Source: Shiella aurantiaca
GTDB lineage: Bacteria > Bacteroidota > Bacteroidia > Cytophagales > Cyclobacteriaceae
Assembly: GCA_030412945.1 (NCBI GenBank)
Contig: JAUHJS010000004.1
Span: 1-64,000 of the forward strand
Direction of reading: 5' to 3'
Length of the DNA: 64,000 nt
The position numbers were made by a program, and so were the translations under genes. The notes under the pieces are model-generated. The model made no database searches. It saw only the letters and a program-made list of their open reading frames with translations, and was not told where the DNA came from. Of this stretch, positions 1 to 7,695 are shown piece after piece; within the stretch, counting starts at the first letter, position 1, and each line of letters opens with the position of its first letter.

Positions 1-72
1 ATTTACTCCGTTTCATCTTACAGTTTTAAAGTTAATTATTCTACTTTTAAACCGTACTGTTTTTGGGGGAGC

Positions 73-252
73 TTACACTTCCTTTTTTTCAATTTTTTCG
101 GAGAGTTCTCGAAATTTCTTACTCCAAGTTCTACCTGCTTTTTTGAAAAGGTCATACTGTATTATTTCAATATTTTGAGATTTAGAATATCCAAGTATTC
201 CTTTAGGTAAGGAAAAATCTAATCTGCCAAAAATATATAGTTTCTTTTGCAT
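73..252 (-). CDS. Small hypothetical protein (59 aa)
   Basis: An ATG-to-TAA frame of 59 codons on the minus strand encodes a lysine-rich peptide beginning MQKKLYIFGRLDFSLPKGIL and ending EKIEKKEV. No family is recognised and no signal peptide or membrane segment is visible. The composition (charged, helix-forming C-terminus) looks more like a real small soluble protein than chance. It lies in the same orientation as the next three accessory genes and may be another member of that row. The evidence is only an open frame with plausible composition. Confidence 0.4.
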   Translation of the reverse strand: MQKKLYIFGRLDFSLPKGILGYSKSQNIEIIQYDLFKKAGRTWSKKFRELSEKIEKKEV

Positions 253-449
253 ATAACATCTAATTTTTTACTACTAACAAATGTGCAGTATATTATCTCG
301 ATTTATTATTGCCTGAATCTACCAAAAAAATTATTGTTGAGTCGCCTAAGCTGGTGCACGTGTTTCCTAATTAGGATAATTACTGCTAAAATAAAGACTT
401 TGACTGGATAAGTTCTTTACTTTACGCATTTAGTAACTTAAACTAAGCA

Positions 450-536
450 CACGCGAAACGCGTGCGCTAGCAAGGCGCGTTTGCAACGCGTGTTAATTCT
501 TCTCAACTTACTGTTCAGCACGCGTTGCAAACGCGC
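450..536. repeat. Palindromic intergenic repeat with 18-bp inverted arms
   Basis: A short palindrome CACGCGAAACGCGTG (450-464) is followed by two perfect 18-bp arms: GCGCGTTTGCAACGCGTG at 475-492 and its reverse complement at 519-536, separated by 26 bp. The GC-rich block stands out in an AT-rich surrounding. Its right edge (CTAG, about 538-541) supplies the stop codon of the DUF4062 reading frame, so the repeat probably landed in that gene. It looks like a REP-type or MITE-type intergenic element. There is no open frame within it. Confidence 0.75.
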
Positions 537-537
537 G

Positions 538-954
538 CTAGTATGATATTTTATCGAAATCAATCTTTTTTGAAGTCATATCTTCAATAACGAATGAATC
601 TTTAAATAAGGCTCTTGTGAACTCAACCCGATAATCGGCTAAAACGAATCTTGGAATGTTACGATTAAAGGCTGTTTCAAATTCAAAATGGGTGATTGAT
701 TTCCCTCCCTTATCTAAAACGCCCGAACCATAGTCTGGCCTGATGAAACCAACAAACACATCGCATTCTTCAACACCATCCGTGCAATTTTTTAGATTCG
801 ATTGTAAGCTATCAAGCAAAATGGTGCCTTTATGCGACATCAATACATCATATCCGTAACTATCCAACAGCTCATAAGTTTGCTTTAATTGGTATTCAAA
901 ATTGTATACCGTTGACGCAACAAACACTCTTATATGATTCCGTTTTGCTATCAT
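538..954 (-). CDS. DUF4062 domain protein, probably truncated at the 3' end
   Basis: The N-terminal part matches the DUF4062 family: a beta-strand RVFVASTVYNFEYQ, a helix, then ECDVFVGFIRPDYGSG and HFEFETAFNRNIPRF. These domains often stand at the N-terminus of larger proteins, some of them NTPase- or effector-like. The product is 138 aa from the ATG used here; an upstream in-frame GTG at 1011 would add 19 residues but lies inside the attC-like arm. The frame ends in the CTAG edge of the palindromic repeat, right after a DFDKISY stretch where family members usually continue, so I infer a 3' truncation. No continuation was found beyond the repeat. Function is unknown. Confidence 0.6.
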   Translation of the reverse strand: MIAKRNHIRVFVASTVYNFEYQLKQTYELLDSYGYDVLMSHKGTILLDSLQSNLKNCTDGVEECDVFVGFIRPDYGSGVLDKGGKSITHFEFETAFNRNIPRFVLADYRVEFTRALFKDSFVIEDMTSKKIDFDKISY

Positions 955-1004
955 AGTTGAACTTTCGTTTTTAGCTTTTTCACTTCTTATCTTTTTTTCA
1001 GCAT

Positions 1005-1137
1005 GACGCACAACGGTTCTTATTTTTGCTGGGCTGACTTAACCGCTTAAAAGCCTAAGCCCAATCTAAAGCTAGAAAAATGCAGCGAACTTTCGTAACA
1101 ACTAAAACAGCCTTGAAAAATAAATTGTTGGGCGCTG
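1005..1137. repeat. attC-like inverted-repeat site A between two small genes
   Basis: The left arm GCACAACGGTTCTTATTTTT (from 1009) and the right arm AAAAATAAATTGTTGGGCGC (ending about 1135) are imperfect reverse complements. The pairing continues inward through GGGCTG (left) and CAGCC (right, 1108). The ends carry AAC and GTT cores, and GTTGGGC/GCCCAAC fits the integron consensus GTTRRRY/RYYYAAC on one side, while the other side (GTTGTGC) is degenerate. Total length of about 130 bp is within the attC range. The left arm has extra unpaired bases. The site sits exactly between two co-oriented genes. Confidence 0.5.
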
Positions 1138-1223
1138 GGCGTCTTCTATCGACCATTAATAAATATTTCCAACGAGTCTAAGTCAGTCTCAAGGTCAAAC
1201 TTAAAAGTCCAGCAACAATTACA

Positions 1224-1502
1224 TTATAATTCAGGGTAAGTGTAAAATACAAAAACAGTTTTGTCAATTAAAGCTTGTTCGTAATATTCTTTTTTGTCGT
1301 CCTCAATGGATTCGTTGTCTATGGTTTGCACTTCTTCTCTTTCTAAAATAAACCAATCCATTTCTTCAATTTCTTGTCTTGCAATTTTGTCTGCATTTTT
1401 TAGTGTGTCGGTCACTATATAACAGTTTACAAAAGCTCCTTTTGTATCGTTAATGTCTTTTTTGTTTGATGTCGGTTTAACGTGATATGTCAATAGAAAC
1501 AT
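1224..1502 (-). CDS. Hypothetical protein (92 aa)
   Basis: This small acidic protein starts MFLLTYHVKPTSNKKDINDT and ends TVFVFYTYPEL. No family, signal peptide or membrane helix is recognised. The alternating hydrophobic strands at both ends around an acidic middle helix suggest a compact alpha/beta fold. It is the only gene between attC-like sites A and B, starts about 45 bp after the GTTGGGC end of site B, and is co-oriented with its neighbours, which is the arrangement expected of a single-gene cassette. Base composition is AT-rich like the rest of the first 2.7 kb. Confidence 0.55.
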   Translation of the reverse strand: MFLLTYHVKPTSNKKDINDTKGAFVNCYIVTDTLKNADKIARQEIEEMDWFILEREEVQTIDNESIEDDKKEYYEQALIDKTVFVFYTYPEL

Positions 1503-1548
1503 TCCTTATTCGTCTTTTTTCTGTTTGTCAAATTTGTTTCAACGCCTT

Positions 1549-1867
1549 GCGCCCAACACCTGTATAAACGCAACACTGCGTTTATTTCCGCTTTATCTTT
1601 TTAGTCGGATTTCCGGCAGATGTTGTCTTTAAAGCTATCTTATTGTAGTTAATTATCCAAGTTATCGTGCAGCGTTTTCATTTGGTCGAAACCTTTGGGG
1701 TTTACATGGAAAACCCTCGGAGGTTTTTTGAGCAGAGGACCATGCCAAGGTTCGTGTCTTCACGAACCCTATAAATCTACAATTTAAATAAACAGGTTGA
1801 ATGGGTTTATACCACCATGCGGAACATGGCGGGAACGGAGGTAATGCTTTATAGCCGTTGTTGTGCG
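1549..1867. repeat. attC-like inverted-repeat site B (long form)
   Basis: Arm GCGCCCAACACCTGTATAAA (1549-1568) pairs imperfectly with TTTATAGCCGTTGTTGTGCG (1848-1867). As in site A, one end reads GCCCAAC and the other GTTGTGC, in the same order. The spacing of about 320 bp is longer than classical attC sites. Most of the interior (1554-1740) is the direct repeat found again at 2388-2575. It separates the 92-aa and 165-aa genes and has no convincing gene inside. Confidence 0.45.
1554..1740. repeat. Direct repeat copy 1 (about 187 bp)
   Basis: The stretch from CAACACCTGTATAAACGC to GAGCAGAGGAC is repeated at 2388-2575 in the same orientation with a modest number of substitutions and a few single-base indels. 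Shared segments include TTAATTATCCAAGTTATCG and GTTTTCATTTGGTCGAA. The two copies flank the 165-aa gene, which is the pattern left when gene-plus-repeat units are added in tandem. Confidence 0.8.
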
Positions 1868-1870
1868 TAG

Positions 1871-2368
1871 TTACTTTAGCTCATATATTTTTAGAAATTC
1901 ATTAAGTCTTGATGTCTTACTGCTGTCCGATTCAATTTCTAATTTCCAGTTTTTAACTCCTTTAATTATGTCTCTACAAAATATGTCAACCTGTAATTGG
2001 AGTTTATTGTCAAATTGATTGCAGTGGATCTGTCCAGAAGGTGGTGGTGAGACAAATTTAAAGTCATCCAGCACATCTCTAGCTCTTTGATGAGTTATAG
2101 AAGAAGTCCCTTCATGTAAGTAAGAACATCTTAGTGCATAGCAGTCATCACCTGACAAAAATATGTACTCATTCCTTGAGGCTCCAACCTGACTTTTGTA
2201 ACAGTTACCAACATATTTGTTAAACCAATTTGCATATCTTTTATTCGAGCCAATTCCAGGATACTCAATTTTTCCTGAAATGTCTGGCAGTATCAAAGTT
2301 ACAGTCAAGGCTGCATACCAATTTTTAGTTGCTAATGATTCCTCAATTGATTTTGTCAATGCTTCCAT
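1871..2368 (-). CDS. Conserved hypothetical protein with HEPN-like R-x4-H motif
   Basis: The 165-aa protein begins MEALTKSIEESLATKNWYAA and contains IFLSGDDCYALRCSYLHEG. I recall it as a widespread uncharacterised type; this is memory, not a search. The RCSYLH segment (about residues 80-85) fits the R-x4-6-H signature of HEPN ribonucleases, within a mostly helical protein; the HEPN assignment is inference. There is no signal peptide. The gene lies between site B and a third attC-like arm and is flanked by two copies of a 187-bp direct repeat, suggesting it arrived as a cassette. Its target, if it is an RNase, is unknown, and no partner antitoxin is evident. Confidence 0.6.
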   Translation of the reverse strand: MEALTKSIEESLATKNWYAALTVTLILPDISGKIEYPGIGSNKRYANWFNKYVGNCYKSQVGASRNEYIFLSGDDCYALRCSYLHEGTSSITHQRARDVLDDFKFVSPPPSGQIHCNQFDNKLQLQVDIFCRDIIKGVKNWKLEIESDSSKTSRLNEFLKIYELK

Positions 2369-2387
2369 GGCATATTCTAATTACGGA

Positions 2388-2575
2388 CAACATCTGTATA
2401 AATGCAGTACTGCGTTTATTTCCACTTTATCTTTTAGTCGGATTTCCGTCAGATATTGTCTTTAAATCTATCTTATTGTACTTAATTATCCAAGTTATCG
2501 TGCAGAGTTTTCATTTGGTCGAATCCTTTGGGCTTTACATGGGCATAGCCTTGGAGTTTTTTTTGAGCAGAGGAC
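2388..2575. repeat. Direct repeat copy 2, with a third attC-like left arm
   Basis: This is the second copy of the repeat seen at 1554-1740. Its left edge GGACAACATCTGTATAAATG corresponds to the GCGCCCAACACCTG arm of site B. A degenerate right arm may be CTCTATAACAAGTGCG near 2657-2672. The copy begins about 20 bp upstream of the start codon of the 165-aa gene. Confidence 0.75.
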
Positions 2576-2898
2576 TCAACAAGTTAAGCCTTTCTAGTTT
2601 AAATCGCGGAGCATGTAGCTACTTTTACGCCTATAGCGCGCAGTTTAAATCCTAGACTATCTCTATAACAAGTGCGAAAATGCCCTCTCCGATAAAAAAT
2701 CGCTAAAACTGAGGAGCTAGCATGAATATTGTATGACTCTCTAAAAAAATCTTTTTTTTCAGGAAAATGTGTTTTTTCACTTGCAAAAAAAGAATCGGCT
2801 CTCTACATTCGACACTAGCTCAATACAGAAAAACATCAAATAACCGTAAACCCACACACTATCGACTAGACTTCTACGTTACTAAAACAGGTTTGTAC
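2576..2898. other. Boundary between accessory region and backbone, no gene seen
   Basis: After the direct repeat there is a possible decayed inverted-repeat arm near 2657-2672, then AT-rich sequence with long T and A runs. An open frame runs upstream of the sigma factor from 2767, but its first 44 residues do not resemble the sigma family, so the sequence up to 2898 is treated as leader. No clear TAnnTTTG promoter is seen. Confidence 0.4.
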
Positions 2899-3495
2899 AT
2901 GAATAATTTGACAGCGAGCGACAGCCAGCTAATGTCGCTGTACAGAAACGGTAACGAAGCAGCATTTGAGCAAATCGTTAAGCGACACAAGTCAAAAGTT
3001 TTTACCACCATTTACCTGATCGTGAAAGACAGGTACATAGCGGAAGACTTATTACAGGATACCTTTATCAAGGTGGTGAACACCGTAAAAAGTGGGCGCT
3101 ACAATGAAGAGGGGAAGTTTCTGCCTTGGGTACTGCGCATAGCGCACAACTTGGCCATAGACCACTTCCGCAAAGCTAAACGCTATCCTACGATTGTTAT
3201 GGAAGATGGTAGCCACGTGTTTAACACCCTGTCGTTTGCCGATGAGTCGGCCGAAACGGAGCAGATTCGCAAGGAGGTGCATCACAAACTGCGCAAGCTG
3301 ATACAAGACTTGCCCGATGCCCAAAAAGAAGTGTTAATCATGCGCCACTATATGAAGATGAGCTTTCAGGAGATAGCCGATGTGACGCAAGTAAGCATCA
3401 ATACGGCTCTGGGACGGATGCGATATGCGCTCATCAACCTACGAAAGAGCATGGAAAAATATAATATTGCGTATGATAAAAACCTTTACCCCTGA
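2899..3495 (+). CDS. ECF-type RNA polymerase sigma factor
   Basis: This 198-aa protein has the two sigma-70 regions of an ECF factor. Region 2 is recognisable from FEQIVKRHKSKVF and YIAEDLLQDTFIKV, and region 4 from LRKLIQDLPDAQKEVLIMR followed by the helix-turn-helix SFQEIADVTQVSINTALGR. I start it at ATG 2899 because the family begins with a short lead-in such as MNNLTASDSQLMSLYRNGNE; the frame is open further upstream but without homology. The next small gene starts 22 nt before its stop, so the two are translationally coupled. That gene may modulate the sigma factor. Confidence 0.85.
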   Translation: MNNLTASDSQLMSLYRNGNEAAFEQIVKRHKSKVFTTIYLIVKDRYIAEDLLQDTFIKVVNTVKSGRYNEEGKFLPWVLRIAHNLAIDHFRKAKRYPTIVMEDGSHVFNTLSFADESAETEQIRKEVHHKLRKLIQDLPDAQKEVLIMRHYMKMSFQEIADVTQVSINTALGRMRYALINLRKSMEKYNIAYDKNLYP

Positions 3496-3712
3496 TGATC
3501 TGATTAGGTACATGTATCATGAAACTACAGATGCTGAGAAGGCTGCCATTGAGCAGGCTTTAGTAACGGACACCGATTTCGCACACGAATATCGGCAGTT
3601 AAAAACACTGATGAGTTCCTTAGAGACTGTGAAGGAAGAGCCTTCTCAAAAATCGGTAGATGCTATTTTGGCGTATTCAAAATCCATAAATTTGCACTCT
3701 GTTCCTAAATAA
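3473..3712 (+). CDS. Small cytosolic protein coupled to the sigma gene (possible anti-sigma)
   Basis: The protein is 79 aa from ATG 3473, starting MIKTFTPDDLIRYMYHETTD. The segment with acidic helices (AEKAAIEQALVTDTDFAHEY) resembles the small soluble proteins that follow ECF sigma genes in Bacteroidota. It resembles the N-terminal part of anti-sigma factors (a 'D.LLRY.Y.E....' type start) but lacks a transmembrane helix and a zinc-binding HxxxCxxC motif. The overlap with the sigma gene supports a joint role. Its action on the sigma factor is inference. Confidence 0.6.
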   Translation: MIKTFTPDDLIRYMYHETTDAEKAAIEQALVTDTDFAHEYRQLKTLMSSLETVKEEPSQKSVDAILAYSKSINLHSVPK

Positions 3713-3717
3713 CAGAG

Positions 3718-4380
3718 ATGCAGAAAAAAGAGCGTTATCAGTCCCTTCTCAATTATTTCAGAGCCCAGCAACCTGAGCCTGAAACCGAATTGCACTATAC
3801 CAACCCCTACGAACTGTTGGTGGCCGTGATATTGAGTGCCCAATGCACCGATAAGCGGGTAAATATGGTTACTCCGGCTCTTTTCGAGCGCTTTCCTACT
3901 CCGGCCCACTTGGCAGCCAGCCATTTCGATGAGGTGTTTCCTTTAATCAAAAGTATTTCTTATCCCAATAACAAGGCCAAACACTTGATAGGCATGGCGC
4001 AGATGTTGGTAAATGAGTTCAACAGTGAGGTGCCCGCTGGCGTGGAAACTTTGCAAAAACTCCCGGGCGTAGGCCGAAAAACGGCCAATGTGATTGCCTC
4101 TGTGGTCTACAATGCTCCTGCCATGGCCGTAGATACGCATGTGTTTCGCGTATCGAAGCGCCTAGGCTTGGTGAGCCAAACGGCCAAAACGCCTTTGGAG
4201 GTAGAGAAGCAATTGGTAAAAAACATTCCCCAAGAAGATATTCCCAAGGCGCACCATTGGCTGATTCTGCACGGACGCTACGTCTGTTTGGCGCGTTCGC
4301 CCAAGTGCGGCAGCTGTGAAATCACGGCTTGGTGCCGCTATTATGAAAAAAAACATCCGATTTCTCCTAAAAATACCTAG
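3718..4380 (+). CDS. nth: Endonuclease III
   Basis: This 220-aa DNA glycosylase/AP lyase removes oxidised pyrimidines in base excision repair. The helix-hairpin-helix LPGVGRKTANVI carries the catalytic lysine, and VDTHVFRVSKRLGL carries the catalytic aspartate. The C-terminal [4Fe-4S] loop has the spacing C-x6-C-x2-C-x5-C (CLARSPKCGSCEITAWC). The length is normal for the family. It starts 5 nt after the preceding stop, so it may be read from the sigma transcript, and a strong terminator follows about 90 bp downstream. Confidence 0.96.
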   Translation: MQKKERYQSLLNYFRAQQPEPETELHYTNPYELLVAVILSAQCTDKRVNMVTPALFERFPTPAHLAASHFDEVFPLIKSISYPNNKAKHLIGMAQMLVNEFNSEVPAGVETLQKLPGVGRKTANVIASVVYNAPAMAVDTHVFRVSKRLGLVSQTAKTPLEVEKQLVKNIPQEDIPKAHHWLILHGRYVCLARSPKCGSCEITAWCRYYEKKHPISPKNT

Positions 4381-4470
4381 AAAGGGGTATTTCGCGGTGC
4401 TGAAAATTGCTCTAATATTGTGTACAAACTTTTGTAGAAGCTCTCTATAGGGTTTGGTTGGATAGTAATG

Positions 4471-4498
4471 GGGCCCGCTGGTTACGGGCCCTTTTTTT
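4471..4498 (+). terminator. Rho-independent terminator
   Basis: A 7-bp GC stem, GGGCCCG (4471-4477) with CGGGCCC (4485-4491), is followed by seven T residues. It ends the nth transcript or a short RNA starting in the 90-bp gap. Confidence 0.85.
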
Positions 4499-4579
4499 AT
4501 TCTTTGCAATTTCAGTCCTTCTTTTTTGGTATTGCCTCATGCACAGGACTATATTTGTTGGTTACATTACTGTGTGTAT

Positions 4580-6217
4580 ATGGCGCCAAACACTACTAAA
4601 CCCAAGCAAAGCCCTTCTTCCTCCTTTATCGATTCGGTAGAAAACTGGATTACCCAACGCGAACTCCTTGTGGTATTTCTCTGCATGGTGGCTACCGCCT
4701 TACTCTGCATCTGGCAGTTTAATCCTCGGATGAGCTTTGCCACCGATGACGCAGGCTATGTACGCAGGGCCTTTTTGCTGATTGACCAAGGCAATTTTCC
4801 CACCTATCAGGGGCCTTTGTATCCACTGTTTTTAAGTGTATTTGTGTATTTATTTGGCATAAGCATTTCCTTGCTAAAAGGGATTTCTACCCTGCTGCTC
4901 GTGGCACAGGTGTTTTTCTTCTATAAGGCCTTTCGTAGCCACATGCCGCCCATTGTGTGGCTTTCGGTATTGGTGATCATGAGCTTGAACCCATATTTTC
5001 TGTATTACGGAAGCTATACCTTCAACGAGGCCTTTATGCTGTGCATACAAGCCTTGGTTTTTTGGTTGATTAGCCGCCATTGGGAGCGCTATACCAATGA
5101 GCCGGTACAAAAAAATGTGGGCATTTGGCTGCTATTTGGGTTTTTACTATTGCTTTTGCAGCTTACCAAGTCGGTAAGTGTGGTGGCGGTATTGGCTTTT
5201 GCCGTATACTTTCTTATTCATAAAAAATGGGCGCAAGCAGGCGCTAGTCTGGTAAGTCTTGGCTTTTGGATGATGGTATATCAGGGTTTTTTGCGTTTCA
5301 TTATTGGCATTACGCCCAGTTCGCAGCTAGAGCAGCTTACCCGCAAAAACTTTTATGATCCTTCGCAAGGTCAGGAAGATATGGCAGGATACATTGCCCG
5401 CTTTACCGAAAATTTTGGCAATTATATTTCCGTACATTTTTATAAAATTTTGGGCTTTCGCCCACATTCCTTTGGCATCATAGGCGAAACCATGCCTGAT
5501 AAGCCGGAGGCATCTATCGTGTTATCCATCCTGTTTATTGCATTGGCTATAGTGGCACTTTGGAAAACCTATCAGCATAATAAATTGGCCTTGGTGGTAC
5601 TGCTGTATGCCGCTGCCGTGTTTGTAGTGAGCTTTTTTGCTTTGCAGACTATCTGGAATCAAGATCGCCTTATCATCCCCTACGTACCTTATGTATTGTT
5701 GGGCTTTTTTGCTGCTTTGTACTACTGGTCTAAGGAATCTAAAAATTCACTGGCCTCTTCGGTCTTGGCTTTTGGCCTATTGCTATTGCCACTAGTGCAA
5801 TTCCCCTTGTCGGTAAAGGTAGCCAAGTCGAATAGCCAAATCCGTGAGCAGGTAAACAAGGGCTATGTGGCCTATGGCTTTATGCCCTCTATTGTCAGTT
5901 TTGTGGAGGTAAGTAAGTGGATAGGGGAAAATATTCCTCGCCCCGATACTAAGGTGGTGACCAATAAACCCGAGGAGGCTTTTATGTATGCCGGAGGCAA
6001 TTATTTTGAGCGAATAAATGCCAAAAACAAAACAGCCGATGAGCTTTTGGCTTTGCTGAAAGAAGGAGGATTTACGTATCTGATGGTGGACAGGCTGGGT
6101 GCCAATGCAGGCCTTGCTTACCAAACCTTGCAGGCGGCCTATCCCGAAAAACTAAGCTTGGTAGTACAAGCCGGCACCGATAATGGTGCTACGTATCTAT
6201 TTAAAATCAACTATTAA
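4580..6217 (+). CDS. Polytopic membrane glycosyltransferase (GT39/ArnT-like)
   Basis: The 545-aa product has about ten or more hydrophobic segments and a large soluble C-terminal part, the architecture of GT-C transferases that use polyprenyl-phosphate sugars. After the first helix it has DDAGYVRRAFLLIDQG, with the acidic pair typical of the first periplasmic loop of the GT39/PMT group, followed by a YQGPLYPLFLS segment. I take ATG 4580 (MAPNTTKPKQ) rather than the upstream 4526 start because the latter gives an unlikely extension. It is followed 9 nt later by a methyltransferase-GT2 fusion, so the two probably glycosylate the same lipid-linked or surface product. The substrate is unknown. 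Confidence 0.75.
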   Translation: MAPNTTKPKQSPSSSFIDSVENWITQRELLVVFLCMVATALLCIWQFNPRMSFATDDAGYVRRAFLLIDQGNFPTYQGPLYPLFLSVFVYLFGISISLLKGISTLLLVAQVFFFYKAFRSHMPPIVWLSVLVIMSLNPYFLYYGSYTFNEAFMLCIQALVFWLISRHWERYTNEPVQKNVGIWLLFGFLLLLLQLTKSVSVVAVLAFAVYFLIHKKWAQAGASLVSLGFWMMVYQGFLRFIIGITPSSQLEQLTRKNFYDPSQGQEDMAGYIARFTENFGNYISVHFYKILGFRPHSFGIIGETMPDKPEASIVLSILFIALAIVALWKTYQHNKLALVVLLYAAAVFVVSFFALQTIWNQDRLIIPYVPYVLLGFFAALYYWSKESKNSLASSVLAFGLLLLPLVQFPLSVKVAKSNSQIREQVNKGYVAYGFMPSIVSFVEVSKWIGENIPRPDTKVVTNKPEEAFMYAGGNYFERINAKNKTADELLALLKEGGFTYLMVDRLGANAGLAYQTLQAAYPEKLSLVVQAGTDNGATYLFKINY

Positions 6218-6226
6218 CAATCGAGC

Positions 6227-7675
6227 ATGACGCGTGTGGAAATGCCTGAGTGGTCAGGAAAACGGAAGAACTTCGAATATTTTGAAAAATTGGCGCCCAG
6301 GCGCATTAAGCTGCGCAAACGCAAGCGCTATTATTGGAATGAGATTACCCAATACATTGATTATTTCTCGCACAAGGATTTCTCGGTACTAGAGATTGGC
6401 TGCGGCACGGGCGAATTGCTACATGAAATCAGGGCATCACGCAAAATGGGCATAGATTATAGTCCTGCTATGGTGGCGCAAGCCAAAGGGCAGTTTCCTG
6501 ACTTGGATATTCGGGTGATGGAAGCAGAAAATCTGGAAATTGAGGATAAGTTCGATCTAATCATCCTATCCAATTTGGTGGGCTATGTAGGCGATGTGCA
6601 AGCGGTTTTCGAGCAATTGCACAAGGTGTGTCATCCGGGTACAAAAATTATTGTAAGCTATTATAATTATCTCTGGGAGCCGGTGCTAAAGGTGTTAGAA
6701 AAACTCGGTTTAAAAACACATACGCCTGTACAAAACTGGCTCAGCCGCCAGGATATCAACAACCTGCTCTTCCTTTCGGGCTTCGATGTGTATCGCAATA
6801 CCAAGCGCATGTTGATGCCTTTTTGGTTTCCTTTGCTTTCGCATTTCTTGAATAAGTATGTGGCTAAATTGCCATTAATCAGGGCTTTGGGACTGAACTC
6901 TTATTTCTTTGCGAAGCCGGCTCCTGCTATGCGTACGGAAGACTATTCCAAGAAATATTCCACTTCGGTGGTAATTCCGGCTCGAAATGAAAGTGGCAAT
7001 ATCGAAAATGCCATTTTACGTTTGCCAGAATTTGGTAAGCATGTAGAAATCATTTTCATCGAAGGAAACTCGACCGATGATACTTGGGAAACCATACAGC
7101 GCATTGCGGAAAAATATAAAGATACCCATGATATAAAAATCGGTCAGCAACCGGGCAAAGGCAAGGGCGATGCCGTGCGCAAGGGCTTTAGTATGGCCAC
7201 GGGCGATATCTTGATGATTTTGGATGCCGACCTTACCGTACCACCGGAAGATTTGCCTAAGTTTTATGATGCCATTGCTAGTGGAAGAGGTGATTTTATC
7301 AATGGAAGCCGACTGGTCTATGCTATGGAAAAGGGCGCTATGCGCTTCCTGAACCTGATGGGAAATCGCTTTTTCAGCATGGCCTTTACCTGGCTGCTTG
7401 ATAGACCCTATAAAGATACGTTGTGTGGCACGAAGGTGCTATTCCGCAAAGACTATGAGCGCTTGATTCAGAACCGTGAGTTTTTTGGGGATTTTGACCC
7501 TTTTGGCGATTTCGATTTAATTTTTGGCGCACACAAGCTGAATCTGAAAACGGTGGAATTGCCTATCCGCTACCGAGAACGTACCTATGGCGATACCAAT
7601 ATTTCACGTTTCCGACACGGCTTTATCTTGTTGCGCATGACAGCCTTTGCGGCACGCAAAATCAAATTTATTTAA
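6227..7675 (+). CDS. Fusion of SAM methyltransferase and GT2 glycosyltransferase
   Basis: Residues about 1-200 form a class I methyltransferase with motif I VLEIGCGTGELLHEI and the post-I acidic loop GIDYSPAMVAQAK. Residues about 240-482 form a GT2 (dolichol-phosphate mannosyltransferase-like) domain with SVVIPARNESGNIENAI, the metal-binding DADLTVPPEDL, and a C-terminal Y-R-E-R-x-Y-G-D-T acceptor region. No N-terminal signal is seen, and the product is probably membrane-associated through basic helices. It is coupled to the upstream GT-C gene (9-nt gap). A plausible model is that the GT2 domain charges polyprenyl phosphate with sugar for the GT-C enzyme; this is inference. Confidence 0.85.
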   Translation: MTRVEMPEWSGKRKNFEYFEKLAPRRIKLRKRKRYYWNEITQYIDYFSHKDFSVLEIGCGTGELLHEIRASRKMGIDYSPAMVAQAKGQFPDLDIRVMEAENLEIEDKFDLIILSNLVGYVGDVQAVFEQLHKVCHPGTKIIVSYYNYLWEPVLKVLEKLGLKTHTPVQNWLSRQDINNLLFLSGFDVYRNTKRMLMPFWFPLLSHFLNKYVAKLPLIRALGLNSYFFAKPAPAMRTEDYSKKYSTSVVIPARNESGNIENAILRLPEFGKHVEIIFIEGNSTDDTWETIQRIAEKYKDTHDIKIGQQPGKGKGDAVRKGFSMATGDILMILDADLTVPPEDLPKFYDAIASGRGDFINGSRLVYAMEKGAMRFLNLMGNRFFSMAFTWLLDRPYKDTLCGTKVLFRKDYERLIQNREFFGDFDPFGDFDLIFGAHKLNLKTVELPIRYRERTYGDTNISRFRHGFILLRMTAFAARKIKFI

Positions 7676-7695
7676 CGAGGAAAAACACAAAAAGC

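Noticed and set aside
2217-2655. Plus-strand frames of 82 and 108 aa over the 165-aa gene and direct repeat
   Set aside because: They are antisense to a plausible gene or run through the repeat, with hydrophobic, cysteine-rich chance-like sequences.
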